Below, in pieces: positions 24,587 to 34,991 of a stretch of DNA of 64,000 nucleotides. Position 1 is the stretch's first letter. Every line of letters starts with the position of its first letter. The stretch is from assembly GCF_016937615.1 (NCBI RefSeq), contig NZ_JAFHKI010000064.1, forward strand, positions 31,421 through 95,420, in the 5' to 3' direction. The position numbers and the translations under genes were made by a program. Under the pieces are notes generated by a model. The model ran no database searches. It saw only the letters and a program-made list of their open reading frames with translations, and was not told the DNA's origin. The stretch is from Pseudomonas lactucae. GTDB taxonomy: Bacteria > Pseudomonadota > Gammaproteobacteria > Pseudomonadales > Pseudomonadaceae.

Positions 24587-25486
24587 ATGGATTTCAAGCA
24601 ACTGCGTTATTTCGTCGCGGTGTATGAAGAAGGCCATGTGGGCCGTGCCGCTGAACGTCTGTCGATCTCCCAACCGGCCTTGTCGCAACAGATCCGCCAG
24701 TTGGAGCAGAACCTGGATGTGAGCCTGTTCGAACGCAGCAGCAAGCGACTATTGCCGACCCTTGCGGCCCATACCTTGTACAACCACGCGTTGCCCTTGA
24801 TTGATGGCATGCAACAGGCCGTCGAGGCGCTGCGTAACTTCAAGGGCCAGGCGTTGCGCACCCTGGCCATCGGCGTGCTGCAAACCGTGCACACCAGCCT
24901 GGTGCCGCAAATGCTTGAACGCGTGCGCAAGGCCCAGCCGCACCTGGTGGTGCAGATCTACGAATTGACCGGTATTGAGATTGAACGGCGCTTGCTCAAC
25001 GGTTCGCTGGACATCGGCATCAGCTATCTACCGCCACGTCAGCCAGGGCTGCATGGGGTGTTGTTGTATGAGGATGAGTTGAAGGTGGTCATCCCCGAAG
25101 ACCATCCCCTGCGCGAGTTCAAGAAAGTCTCGCTGAAACAGGCTGCCGAGTTGCCGATGTTATTGCTGGGGGAAGAGTTTCAGGTCAGGCAGATCTGGCA
25201 GGGGCAACTCGCCAACCTCGGGCGACGGCCGCAGGTGCAAGCGGAGCTCAATACCATGGTGGGAATCCTAGACAGCCTGCCCAACACCCGCTTGGCCACC
25301 GTGCTGCCGGGGCGCTCCCAGGACGAACACAACAGCCAGTCGTTGCTGTGGAAACCATTGAGTGAGCCGAGGGTGCCGTTGAAAGTCGGCCTGGTATGCC
25401 GCGATGTGCAACGCCAGCAAGCCACGATGGCGCTGCTGCGCACCTTGCTCGAAGACGTGATGAATGCCCCGCCGGCGCCCGCCTGA
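24587..25486 (+). CDS. LysR-type transcriptional regulator
   Basis: 299 residues. Winged helix-turn-helix at the N-terminus (MDFKQLRYFVAVYEEGHVGR, then AAERLSISQPALSQQIRQLE) and a periplasmic-binding-protein-like effector domain (about 90-295, including LAIGVLQTVHTSLVPQML and LDIGISYLPPRQPG). Most like the CynR/CysB-type group. Divergent from the aminotransferase gene with 197 bases between starts, so it probably regulates that gene and itself from this region. Confidence 0.92.
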   Translation: MDFKQLRYFVAVYEEGHVGRAAERLSISQPALSQQIRQLEQNLDVSLFERSSKRLLPTLAAHTLYNHALPLIDGMQQAVEALRNFKGQALRTLAIGVLQTVHTSLVPQMLERVRKAQPHLVVQIYELTGIEIERRLLNGSLDIGISYLPPRQPGLHGVLLYEDELKVVIPEDHPLREFKKVSLKQAAELPMLLLGEEFQVRQIWQGQLANLGRRPQVQAELNTMVGILDSLPNTRLATVLPGRSQDEHNSQSLLWKPLSEPRVPLKVGLVCRDVQRQQATMALLRTLLEDVMNAPPAPA

Positions 25487-25504
25487 CTTTTTCGCGGGCA
25501 AAAG

Positions 25505-25527
25505 AAAACCCCGCCGAAGCGGGGCTT
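25505..25527 (+). terminator. terminator after the LysR gene
   Basis: CCCCGC-cgaa-GCGGGG stem with flanking AAAA and CTTT, 20 bases after the LysR stop. Confidence 0.7.
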
Positions 25528-25712
25528 TGCAGACTGTTTCCCTGACATCCATTTCACTCCGCCGTCCTGGCAGAATCCTACGTGTCCGTGTTGTTGCTTT
25601 GCGCTTCCTGCGCGACGTCCATGTGAAGTAGATTATCGATGGATCCAATGTGGCGATAGAGGACGAATAGCAGTACGTCATGTAAGAGAATGCTTACACG
25701 CCCTCCAAGCCT

Positions 25713-27490
25713 TTAAAACAGTGCCTCATCCAGCAAAAACAGCGATTCGCTGCCGGCTTTTACCGACGCATTCAATGAGTGAATACGCGGTAACAGACGG
25801 GCGAAGTAGAATCGCGCCGTGCCCAGCTTGCTGGCGTAGAAGTCGTCTTCGGCTTCTTTGCCCAAAGCAGCCTTGGCCATGCGCGCCCACATGTAGGCAT
25901 AGGCCATGTAACCAAACGCATGCAAATACTCGACCGAAGCCGCGCCGATTTCATTCGGATTGGCCTTGGCGCGGTCCAGCACCCAGGCGGTCAGTTCGTC
26001 GAGGTTGTCCACCGCTGCGCTCAGCGGCTTGGTGAACTCGACCAATTCGGCGCCCGCGTCGGCGATGAACTGGCGGATCTCGTCGGCAAACAAGCGATAG
26101 AACGCACCGCCGCTGCCGACGATCTTGCGTCCCATCAAGTCCAGGGCCTGAATGCCGTTGGTGCCTTCGTAGATCTGGGTGATGCGCACATCACGCACCA
26201 GTTGCTCCTGGCCCCACTCACGGATGTAGCCATGACCGCCCAACACTTGCTGGCCGAGCACAGTGGTTTCCAGGCCCAGGTCGGTCAGGAACGCCTTGGC
26301 CACCGGGGTCAGTAACGCCACCAGGTTGTCCGCACGCTCGCGGGCGGCGGCGTCGTCGCTGAACTTGGCGATGTCCAGTTGCGTCGCCACGTAGGTGGAG
26401 AATGCCCGGCCGCCTTCGTTCGAGGCTTTCATGGTCAACAGCATACGACGCACGTCCGGATGCACAATGATCGGGTCGGCAGCTTTGTCTTTCGCCTGAG
26501 CGCCCGTTGGCGAGCGGCTTTGCAGACGATCACGCGCATATTCGATAGCGTTCTGGTAAGAACGCTCGCCGGACGCCAAGCCCTGGATACCCACCCCCAG
26601 GCGCTCGTAGTTCATCATGGTGAACATCGCCGCCAACCCACGGTTCGGCTCGCCCACCAGGTAGCCCACGGCTTCGTCGAAGTTCATCACGCAGGTGGCG
26701 GATGCCTGGATGCCCATCTTGTGTTCGATCGAACCACAGCTCACCGGGTTACGCGCACCGAGGCTGCCGTCGGCGTTGACCATGAATTTTGGCACCAGGA
26801 ACAACGAGATGCCCTTGGGACCGGCCGGTGCGTCCGGCAGTTTGGCCAACACTAAGTGGATGATGTTTTCGGTGAGGTCGTGTTCGCCACCGGTGATAAA
26901 AATCTTGGTCCCGCTGACGGTGTAGGAACCGTCCGCCTGCGGCTCGGCCTTGGTACGGATCATCCCCAGGTCGGTGCCGGCATGGGCTTCGGTCAGGCAC
27001 ATGGAGCCGGCCCACTCGCCGGAGTACATCTTCGGCAGATAGGCGGCCTTGAGTTCCTCGCTGGCGTGCGTTGCGATCGACACACAGCGCCGGACGTCAG
27101 CATCGGGTACAGGCCGAACGCCAGGCTCGACGAGTTGATCATCTCTTCAACCTGGGCCGACACAGCCTTGGGCATGCCCATGCCGCCGAAGGCCGGGTCA
27201 CCGCCCACACCGACCCAGCCGCCTTCAGCGTAGGTTTTGTAGGCCTGTGGAAAACCGTCCGGAGTAAACACGACTGTGTCTTCCCAACGGCAACCTTGCT
27301 CATCGCCGCCGCGGCTGAGCGGGGCGATGGATTTGGCGGTGACCTTGCCGGCTTCTTCGAGGATCGCCTCGACGGTTTCGGCGTCAACGGTGTCTGCCAA
27401 CGCCGGCAATTGGGCCCAAGTATTGGCAACCTCAAACACTTCGTTGAGGACGAAGCGCATATCACGCAGCGGCGCTTTGTAATCAGCCAT
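25713..27490 (-). CDS. acyl-CoA dehydrogenase 1 (apparent 1-base frameshift)
   Basis: Two overlapping frames join into one roughly 592-residue protein: the N-terminal part (ATG 27490, [20 protein letters not shown] to YPMLTSGA) and the C-terminal part (SIATHASEELKAAYLPKMYS to the stop at 25713). One base is missing near 27086. Motifs of the long FadE-like family: MCLTEAHAGTDLGMIRTKAE (flavin binding), GGHGYIREWGQEQLVRDVRI and IYEGTNGIQALDLMGRK, plus a C-terminal extension. It oxidises acyl-CoA to enoyl-CoA with transfer of electrons to ETF. A close paralogue of the two genes upstream; these match the PA0506-PA0508 group. Confidence 0.88.
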
Positions 27491-27612
27491 GGCAAACCTC
27501 GTGAGAACGTGAAAAGTGATTCGATAGGATCTGTTTTACAGGCTCCGAGTGTACCCGAACAACTTTTCAGACACATAGGGTCCACTTGTGACTGGCTGGT
27601 ATTTTTAAGTCA

Positions 27613-29382
27613 CTACAACGCAAACGCCTCCGCAGGCAGACTCATCAGGCACTCACTGCCCGCTTCGACAGCGGCGCGGTGGGTGGCGGTACGTGGCAGC
27701 AGGCGCTTGAAATAGAACTCACAAGTGGCCAGCTTGGCCCTGGCAAACTCGGCATCGTCGTGTGCCTGCGCGGCAATCGCCATGCGCAACCACAGGTAGG
27801 CGAGGATGATGTACCCGCTGTACATCAAGTAATCCACCGCGGCGGCGCCGACTTCATCCGGATTCTTCAGCGCAGCCATGCCGACCTGGGTGGTCAGTTC
27901 GCCCCACTGCTGGTTCAGTTGATTGAGCTGCGCCACATAGGAATTGAGCTGCGCATGTTCGGCATTCGCGGCGCAAAACTTATGCACGATTTTGGTAAAC
28001 CCGCGCAGCAACTTGCCCTGACTGCCCAGCACCTTGCGCCCCAGCAGGTCGAGGGCCTGGATGCCATTGGTGCCTTCATAGATCGGCGCGATACGCGCAT
28101 CACGCGCCAGTTGCTCCATGCCCCACTCGCGGATGTAACCGTGGCCGCCGAAGACCTGCATGCCGTGGTTGGTCACCTCCAGCCCGGTATCGGTCATAAA
28201 GGCTTTGCAGATCGGCGTGAGGAACGCCAACAGGTCTTCGGCCTCCTGGCGCTGGCCGGCGTCGCTGCTCAGGTGCGCGGTATCAAGCAACTGCGCGGTG
28301 AAATAGGTGAGTGCGCGATTGCCTTCGTTGAAGGCCTTCATGGTCAGCAGCATGCGGCGCACGTCCGCATGGACGATGATCGGGTCGGCAGCCTTGTCCG
28401 GGGCCTTGGCGCCGGTCAGCGAGCGCATTTGCAGGCGGTCGTTGGCGTATTTGATCGCGCCCTGAAAGCTCGCCTCGCCGTTGCACAGGCCTTGCATGCC
28501 GGTGCCCAGGCGGGCGTGGTTCATCATGGTGAACATGCAGTTGAGGCCCTTGTTGGCCTCGCCAATCAAAAAGCCCTTGGCGCCGTCGAAGTTCAGCACA
28601 CAGGTGGCCGAGGCCTTGATGCCCATCTTGTGCTCGATGGCGCCACAGTGCACCGCGTTGCGCTCACCCGAGTCGGCGTGGAACTTGGGCACGATAAACA
28701 GGGAAATGCCCTTGGTGCCCGCCGGTGCGTCCGGCAATTTGGCCAGCACCAGGTGGATGATGTTGGCGCTCATGTCGTGTTCGCCGGCCGAGATGAAGAT
28801 CTTGCTGCCGGTCACCGCATAGCTGCCATCGGCCTGGGGCACGGCGCGGGTCTTGATCAGGCCCAGGTCGGTACCGCAATGGGCTTCGGTAAGGCACATG
28901 GTGCCGGTCCATTCGCCGGCGGTGAGCTTGTTCAGGTAGGTGTCTTTCTGCTCGACGGTGCCGTGGGCGTGGATCGCCGACATTGCGCCATGGGTAAGGC
29001 CCGGATACATGCCCCAGGAGGTATTGCTGGAGCCGATCATCTCGCTGAGCACCAGCCCCAGGGACTGCGGCAAGCCCTGGCCACCGTAGGCCGGGTCTGC
29101 CGCCACACCATGCCAGCCGCCTTCCACGTACTGGGCGAAGGCTTCCTTGAAGCCCTTGGGCGTGGTGACCACGCCGTTATCGAAATGGCAGCCTTCTTCA
29201 TCGCCGCTGCGGTTGAGCGGCGATAGCACGTTCTCGCAGAACTTCGCGCCTTCTTCGAGGATCGCGCTGACCATGTCCGGGCTGGCGTCGGTTGCGCCCA
29301 ACGCGGCGTAGTGGCCGTGGAAATCAAACACGTTGTCGATCAGAAAGCGCATGTCGCGCAGGGGAGCTTTGTACTCAGGCAT
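27613..29382 (-). CDS. acyl-CoA dehydrogenase 2
   Basis: 589 residues from ATG 29382 (MPEYKAPLRDMRFLIDNVFD), chosen for GGAG eight bases upstream. The only intact member of the trio: [60 protein letters not shown]-terminal PLRDMRFL extension and C-terminal helical extension mark the roughly 600-residue acyl-CoA dehydrogenase C-type subfamily. Chain-length preference cannot be told. Separated from copy 1 by about 120 bases. Confidence 0.93.
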   Translation of the reverse strand: MPEYKAPLRDMRFLIDNVFDFHGHYAALGATDASPDMVSAILEEGAKFCENVLSPLNRSGDEEGCHFDNGVVTTPKGFKEAFAQYVEGGWHGVAADPAYGGQGLPQSLGLVLSEMIGSSNTSWGMYPGLTHGAMSAIHAHGTVEQKDTYLNKLTAGEWTGTMCLTEAHCGTDLGLIKTRAVPQADGSYAVTGSKIFISAGEHDMSANIIHLVLAKLPDAPAGTKGISLFIVPKFHADSGERNAVHCGAIEHKMGIKASATCVLNFDGAKGFLIGEANKGLNCMFTMMNHARLGTGMQGLCNGEASFQGAIKYANDRLQMRSLTGAKAPDKAADPIIVHADVRRMLLTMKAFNEGNRALTYFTAQLLDTAHLSSDAGQRQEAEDLLAFLTPICKAFMTDTGLEVTNHGMQVFGGHGYIREWGMEQLARDARIAPIYEGTNGIQALDLLGRKVLGSQGKLLRGFTKIVHKFCAANAEHAQLNSYVAQLNQLNQQWGELTTQVGMAALKNPDEVGAAAVDYLMYSGYIILAYLWLRMAIAAQAHDDAEFARAKLATCEFYFKRLLPRTATHRAAVEAGSECLMSLPAEAFAL

Positions 29383-29472
29383 GGTCATGTCTCCGGCAGC
29401 AGATCCTTGCAACCTACTGCCGGCCCGCGCCTCAGACAATCATTGTAGAACCGCTGAATACAGCGCCATCAC

Positions 29473-30765
29473 TCAACCGGCGGCGCTCTGCATGCGCACC
29501 GCGCCACGCCGTGTCTGCCCGGCCGCTACCACGCAGTTACGCCCCGCGCCCTTGGCGGCGTAAAGCGCCTCGTCGGCGGACTTGAGCACTTCTTCGGGCG
29601 TGCGTTGCTCCACCTGGCGTTCGGCCACGCCGATGCTGATCGTCACCGACACACTCGATGCACCGCCGGCCGCGCGACGCTGCCGGCCCTGGAAATCGTC
29701 CTGGGGGCGATTGTCCGGGTTACGCAGTTTGATAGCGTAATCGGCGATGATCTGGCGCAGTTCCTCAAGGTGCGGCATGCACTCATCCAGGGTCTTGCCG
29801 GCATACACCACGGCGAACTCCTCGCCGCCGTAGCGATAGGCACGCCCGCCACCGCTGACCTTGGACAGTTTGCTCGCCACCAGGCGCAGCACCTGATCGC
29901 CCACGTCGTGACCATGGGTGTCGTTGAAGCGCTTGAAATGATCGACGTCGGTCATCGCCAGCACGTAATTGCGCCCCAGCCGTTGCATGCGTTCGTTGAG
30001 CGCGCGACGCCCCGGCAACCCGGTCAGTTCGTCGCGAAACGCCATTTGATAAGCCTCGTGGGCCACGCCCGCGGCGATCATCAACATCACCTGGCTGCAC
30101 ATGATATTGAGGGTGAACGGCAGGATGAAGGTTTTCGGCAGCATCCAGAACAGCCCCAGCAAGCCCACCAATTGCGCCGCATGCAGCGGACGCGGTTGGT
30201 ACCAGTACTGTGCCGCGAGGGTCAAAAAGCCGATCAGGAACATCGGGTACGACAGTTGGATCAGGTTCATCCAGCTGCCATGCAGCGCCGGCCAGCGAAT
30301 CTCCGCCAGCCAGCCCAGCACCGCTTCGGGGTAACTCTGTTCAAGGGCCAGCGCCACGCTGCCTATCGCCAGCAACACCGCGCCGCGTGCAACAAAGTCG
30401 CGAAACAGATGAGTCTTCTCCTGCCACAGCGCGTAGATGCTGAACAGCACCGGCAACAACAGGCAACACAGATGGAACACCACCGCCGCGTCTGCGCGTA
30501 CACGGCCGTTGTCGCGGTAGAAATCAGTCTGGGTATCGAGCAGGAAGTAAGCGACGTACACCGTCATCATCAAGAACAGCTCACGCTGGCGTCGATAGAC
30601 CGCGCAATACGAACCGCCGAGCAACAGCACCAACGTCGGCAACACGTTGAACAAGGAGGTGAAGAAAACGTTGAGATCCTTGACGTACGCAGCCGAGAGC
30701 CCTGCCAGCAAGAGCAGCAGCGAGGGGAAAAAATGACTGAACCGTACGGCGGACACGCGTGACAA
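29473..30765 (-). CDS. membrane diguanylate cyclase (GGDEF)
   Basis: Start TTG 30765 is preferred (GGAG eight bases upstream; MSRVSAVRFSHFFPSLLLLL), giving 430 residues. Seven to eight predicted membrane helices fill residues 1 to about 240, followed by a GGDEF domain: DELTGLPGRRALNERM, TDVDHFKRFNDTHGHDVGDQ and an active-site RYGGEEFAVVY. The signature is complete, so it should make c-di-GMP. The membrane part carries no known sensory motif. It lies between two acyl-CoA dehydrogenase paralogues on the same strand. Confidence 0.9.
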   Translation of the reverse strand: MSRVSAVRFSHFFPSLLLLLAGLSAAYVKDLNVFFTSLFNVLPTLVLLLGGSYCAVYRRQRELFLMMTVYVAYFLLDTQTDFYRDNGRVRADAAVVFHLCCLLLPVLFSIYALWQEKTHLFRDFVARGAVLLAIGSVALALEQSYPEAVLGWLAEIRWPALHGSWMNLIQLSYPMFLIGFLTLAAQYWYQPRPLHAAQLVGLLGLFWMLPKTFILPFTLNIMCSQVMLMIAAGVAHEAYQMAFRDELTGLPGRRALNERMQRLGRNYVLAMTDVDHFKRFNDTHGHDVGDQVLRLVASKLSKVSGGGRAYRYGGEEFAVVYAGKTLDECMPHLEELRQIIADYAIKLRNPDNRPQDDFQGRQRRAAGGASSVSVTISIGVAERQVEQRTPEEVLKSADEALYAAKGAGRNCVVAAGQTRRGAVRMQSAAG

Positions 30766-30913
30766 GGGTAAAGCTCCGAAGCGCAAAGATGATGGCACTG
30801 TGCCTTGACCCGGACAGTTAAGCACACCTTGTCCGCCATGTATCACATTGCCACTACTGTAACGGCAGCGGCCGACAATCCCTGAGCGCTTCACTGCGGT
30901 TTTTTATCGCCCA

Positions 30914-30946
30914 TAAAAAACGCCGCTCCCCAAGGGAAGCGGCGGT
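30914..30946 (-). terminator. intrinsic terminator of acyl-CoA dehydrogenase 3
   Basis: On the minus strand CCGCCGCTTCCC pairs with GGGAGCGGCG across a short loop, followed by TTTTTTAT, 23 bases past the stop at 30970. Confidence 0.88.
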
Positions 30947-30969
30947 TTTCGAGGGTTACCCGGTAAGGC

Positions 30970-32774
30970 TTAGTAAGCCAGGCCGAAGTCTTCTTCTTTC
31001 ATGTCCATCAGATTGCCGGCGCCCGACAGCATGGTGGCCACGTGGGTACGGGTACGTGGCAGGATACGCTGGAAGTAGAAGCGCGCGGTCTGCAGCTTGG
31101 CGGTGTAGAACGCTTCTTCGCTGGTGCCGGCAGCCAGTTTTTCGGCCGCCAGGCGTGCCATGTCGGCCCAGAAGTAAGCCAGGCAGGCGTAACCGGAATA
31201 CATCAGGTAATCCACCGAAGCGGCACCGACTTCTTCACGGTCTTTCATGGCCGCCATGCCGACCTTCATGGTCAACTCGCCCCATTCTTTGTTCAGTGCA
31301 GCCAGCGGTGCGACGAACTCTTTGACAGCGTCGTTGCCTTCGTTGGCCTGGCAGAACTTGTGCACGATCTTGGTGAAGCCCTTGAGCGCTTCGCCCTGGG
31401 TCATCAGCACTTTACGGCCGAGCAGGTCGAGCGCCTGGATGCCGGTGGTGCCTTCGTACAACATTGAGATGCGGCTGTCGCGAACGTTCTGCTCCATGCC
31501 CCACTCGGCGATGAAACCGTGGCCGCCGTAGATCTGCACACCATGGTTGGCCGACTCAAAACCGACTTCGGTCATGAACGCTTGGCAATCGGGGTCATGA
31601 ACGCCAGCAGGCCATCGGCCTGTTTCTTGGCTTCGTCGTCGGTGCCGTATTTGACGATGTCCACTTGCTTGGCGGTGAAGTACACCATTGCACGGTTGCC
31701 TTCGGCGAAGGCTTTCATGGTCAACAGCATGCGGCGCACGTCAGGGTGCACGATGATCGGGTCAGCGGCCTTGTCCGGCGCTTTCGGGCCGGTCAGCGAG
31801 CGCATTTGCAGGCGGTCGCGAGCGTATTTCAGGCCGCCCTGGAAGCCGATCTCGGCGTGAGCCAGGCCTTGCAGCGCGGTGCCCAGGCGAGCGGTGTTCA
31901 TAAAGGTGAACATGCAGTTCAGGCCTTTGTTCGCCGGGCCGATCAGGTAACCGGTGGCCGCGTCGAAGTTCATCACGCAAGTGGCGTTGCCGTGGATGCC
32001 CATCTTGTGTTCAAGAGAGCCACAGCTCACCGCGTTGCGCTCGCCGATCGAACCGTCTGCATTCGGCAGAAACTTGGGCACGATAAACAGCGAGATGCCT
32101 TTGGTACCGGCCGGTGCGTCGGGCAGGCGGGCCAGTACGATGTGGACGATGTTGTCGGCCATGTCGTGTTCGCCGGCCGAGATGAAGATCTTGGTGCCGG
32201 AGACTTTGTAGGAACCATCGGCCTGAGGTTCAGCCTTGGTGCGCAACATGCCCAGGTCGGTGCCGCAGTGCGGCTCGGTCAGGCACATGGTGCCGGTCCA
32301 TTCGCCCGACACCAGTTTGGTCAGGTAGGCCTCTTGCTGCTCGGGAGTGCCGTGCTCGGAGATGGTGTTCATCGCACCGTGGGACAGGCCTGGGTACATA
32401 CCCCACGACCAGTTGGCTTCGCCGACCATTTCGCTCACGGCCAGGCCCAGGGATTCCGGCAGGCCTTGACCACCGTGCTCCACGTCGTGGGCCAGGCTCG
32501 GCCAGCCGCCTTCGACGAATTGTTTGTAGGCTTCTTTGAAGCCTGCAGGGGTTTTAACGCCTGACTCACTCCAGGTGCACCCTTCGATGTCACCCACGCG
32601 GTTCAACGGTGCCAGCACTTGCTCACAGAACTTGGCGCCTTCTTCAAGGATGGCGTCGACCATGTCCGGGGTAGCGTCCTGGCAAGCCGGCAGGCTCTGA
32701 TAGTGCGCTTCATAACCGAGCAGTTCGTCACGAACGAAGCGAATATCACGCAAGGGGGCCTTGTAGTCAGGCAT
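30970..32774 (-). CDS. acyl-CoA dehydrogenase 3 (apparent 1-base frameshift)
   Basis: N-terminal frame (ATG 32774, [20 protein letters not shown] to [10 protein letters not shown]) and C-terminal frame ([20 protein letters not shown] to the stop at 30970) join into about 601 residues if one base lost near 31581 (GG read as G) is restored. Contains [40 protein letters not shown] and [19 protein letters not shown]. Third paralogue of the cluster, probably with different chain-length preference. Confidence 0.88.
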
Positions 32775-32992
32775 AGCGATAAACCTCTGCTGATGTAGCT
32801 GGAATGAACAACCGCGTGGAATTTATTGTGGCGGTCAAACAGGTGTTTGAAACATACGTTTACGACCTTGGGATGTCAAGCGTCGCCCAGATGCCGTTTG
32901 TCATGACACACGTCAACCCAGGCGCAACAAGGCCTGAGGCTGGATGCCACATCAGAGAGATGGATAGAAAGGGATCAGAATAAAACCGGGCA

Positions 32993-33095
32993 CATGTGGG
33001 AGGGGGCTTGCTTCCGATCGCGGCGGATCAGTCAGATGTCGACTGACACGATGCTATCGGGAGCAAGCTGGACCAGATCAAGCCCCCTCCTACAT
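32993..33095. repeat. REPIN-type inverted REP pair
   Basis: TGTGGGAGGGGGCTTGCTTC near 32996 and its inverted partner ATCGGGAGCAAGC...CCCCCTCCTACAT near 33055-33095. The second arm carries a short insertion between GCAAGC and CCCCCTCC. Lies in the 340-bp gap upstream of acyl-CoA dehydrogenase 3; no other gene is visible there. Confidence 0.85.
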
Positions 33096-33114
33096 CTTAA
33101 TTAGCGCCAGCAGA

Positions 33115-33396
33115 TCAGGCGTAGGTGTCGATCAGCGTACCGAGCATTTCATCCGAAGCCTTGGCGACTTTGACGCCCAGCTCGACCTGAAACTTGCCTT
33201 CGGCCAGTTCCACCATGTTGCTGGCGGAATTGGTCGGCTGCCCGCGATTGACCGCCTGCAAGCGGTCATTCTGCGCATCCGAAGGTTGGCTGGTAGCGGC
33301 ACTGGCGATCTTGCCGGCGGCCTGGTCGACACGGTTCTGCCCGGACTGAATGGTATTCAGGCCCGAATAAAACGCGCTGCTTCCAGAGATGTCCAT
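33115..33396 (-). CDS. small flagellar-rod-like protein, 93 aa (PA0505-like)
   Basis: ATG 33396 (MDISGSSAFYSGLNTIQSGQ); a longer frame to 33453 is not needed. The last 40 residues, NSASNMVELAEGKFQVELG...VKVAKASDEMLGTLIDTYA, resemble the C-terminal helix of flagellar rod and hook proteins (FlgC/FlgG: NMVEM...F.AN.KVIKTADEMLGTLL). The N-terminal half resembles the matching N-terminal helix. It may be a short paralogue that packs like rod proteins, or an independent cytoplasmic coiled coil. It follows the biotin operon on the same strand, 105 bases after bioD. Confidence 0.7.
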   Translation of the reverse strand: MDISGSSAFYSGLNTIQSGQNRVDQAAGKIASAATSQPSDAQNDRLQAVNRGQPTNSASNMVELAEGKFQVELGVKVAKASDEMLGTLIDTYA

Positions 33397-33501
33397 GGCT
33401 AAGCCTGCCTTTAGAGAACCGTGAACGGTGATTGAAGCAGAGATCGTGGCCAAATGCCCGTCAAAAACACTAATGGCACTATGCCTTAGCGATAGCCAAA
33501 A

Positions 33502-34182
33502 TCAGTCAAGCAGGTCCAGGTGCAGGTAGTGCGCCACGGCTTCAGCCCCGGCGTGCTTGAGTTTGGGCACGCGTCCCAGGCATGGCGCGGGCAAGCGCTC
33601 AGCGAGGGTGGCGAGGTTTTCTTCCAGACGGGAGGTCTTGGGGTCGATGATATTGGCCACCCACCCGGCCAACGGCAAACCGTCCCGCGCAATGGCTTCG
33701 GCGGTGAGCAAGGCATGGCTGATGCAGCCCAGGCGCACCCCCACCACCAGGATCACCGGCAGTTTGAGCGTCATGGCCAGGTCCGAGAGGTTGGCCTGGT
33801 CCGCCAAAGGCACGCGCCAGCCGCCGGCGCCTTCAATCAAGGTGAAATCCGCCTGGTGCGCCAGAATTTGCTGCATGGGTTTGAGCAACGCTTGCACCGT
33901 CAGCGCAACGCCCGCCTCGCGCGCCGCCAAATGCGGTGCGATGGCCGGCTCGAACGCCATTGGATTGACCTCGGCATAACTCAACGGCAACGAACACTGC
34001 GCCAGCAGCGCCAGCGCATCGGCGTTGCGCAGTCCCTTGGGTGTGAGCGTGCAGCCGGACGCCACCGGTTTGCCGGCCGCCGTGCTTTTGCCGGCTTGAC
34101 GCGCCGCATGCAAGAGGCCGGCGGCGATGGTGGTCTTGCCCACATCGGTGTCGGTGCCGGTGATGAAATAAGCGGCGCTCAT
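33502..34182 (-). CDS. bioD: dethiobiotin synthetase
   Basis: 226 residues. The P-loop is [32 protein letters not shown] is the conserved second motif and HLAAREAGV the substrate-contact region. It closes the ureido ring of dethiobiotin from 7,8-diaminopelargonate, CO2 and ATP. Last gene of bioBFHCD; its ATG overlaps the bioC stop by four bases. Confidence 0.95.
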   Translation of the reverse strand: MSAAYFITGTDTDVGKTTIAAGLLHAARQAGKSTAAGKPVASGCTLTPKGLRNADALALLAQCSLPLSYAEVNPMAFEPAIAPHLAAREAGVALTVQALLKPMQQILAHQADFTLIEGAGGWRVPLADQANLSDLAMTLKLPVILVVGVRLGCISHALLTAEAIARDGLPLAGWVANIIDPKTSRLEENLATLAERLPAPCLGRVPKLKHAGAEAVAHYLHLDLLD

Positions 34183-34991
34183 AAAGGTTTCTCCAATACG
34201 GCATACACCACTTGGTAAGTCGCCGGCAGGCCCTGGCCCTGGCGGAACTGCTCATAGGCCTGCACCAGTGCGGCAATCCGCGCACGGCCCGTCAAGCCGC
34301 CGGGGCGGCCCGGGTTCAGGTTATGCGCGCCGAGGGCCTTCAATTCGTGGGTCAGGCTGCGCACGTCCGGGAAATGCAACACATGGGCCTGACGTTCCAG
34401 ACTGACCACGCGCAAGCCACTGGCGGCGCATAAGTGCTGGTAGGCCTCGAAGGTACGAAAGCGGTTGACGTGCACCAGGCCATCGACGGCGCGCCAGCTC
34501 TCGCGCAGTTCATCCAGGGTGCCCACGCACAAACTGGCAAAGGCCAGTACCCCGCCCGGTTGCAACACGCGAAAGGCCTCGCTGAGCACGGCGTCGAAGT
34601 TCGCACACCATTGCACCGCCAGGCTGGAGAAGAGCAGCTCGAAGCTGTCAGCCTTCAGCGGCAAGCGTTCCGCATCGCCGGCGATAAAGTGTTCGGCACC
34701 ACCCAGCGGCCGTGCGTGCTCAAGCATGCCCTCGGCAATGTCCAGCGCAACGCCTTGGCCGACAGGAAAAAAACCGCCCAGTACACGGCTGAAATAACCC
34801 GTGCCGCACCCCAGATCCAGCCAGCGATGTGGCGAAATGGCTTCTGGCAGGCGATTGAGCAATTCATGCCCCACTCCCCGCTGCAACTGGGCCACGCTGT
34901 CATAACTGGCCGCCGCACGGGAAAACGACGCAGCCACCCGGCGCTTGTCCGGCAAGGCCCCGGGCAATGGGGGGAGGGATAAATCAGTCAT
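34179..34991 (-). CDS. bioC: malonyl-ACP O-methyltransferase
   Basis: 270 residues from ATG 34991 ([20 protein letters not shown]), overlapping the bioH end by eight bases. SAM-binding motif I is [16 protein letters not shown], with [14 protein letters not shown] and [13 protein letters not shown] following. BioC methylates malonyl-ACP so it can prime pimelate synthesis; BioH later removes the methyl group. Confidence 0.94.
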   Translation of the reverse strand: MTDLSLPPLPGALPDKRRVAASFSRAAASYDSVAQLQRGVGHELLNRLPEAISPHRWLDLGCGTGYFSRVLGGFFPVGQGVALDIAEGMLEHARPLGGAEHFIAGDAERLPLKADSFELLFSSLAVQWCANFDAVLSEAFRVLQPGGVLAFASLCVGTLDELRESWRAVDGLVHVNRFRTFEAYQHLCAASGLRVVSLERQAHVLHFPDVRSLTHELKALGAHNLNPGRPGGLTGRARIAALVQAYEQFRQGQGLPATYQVVYAVLEKPL

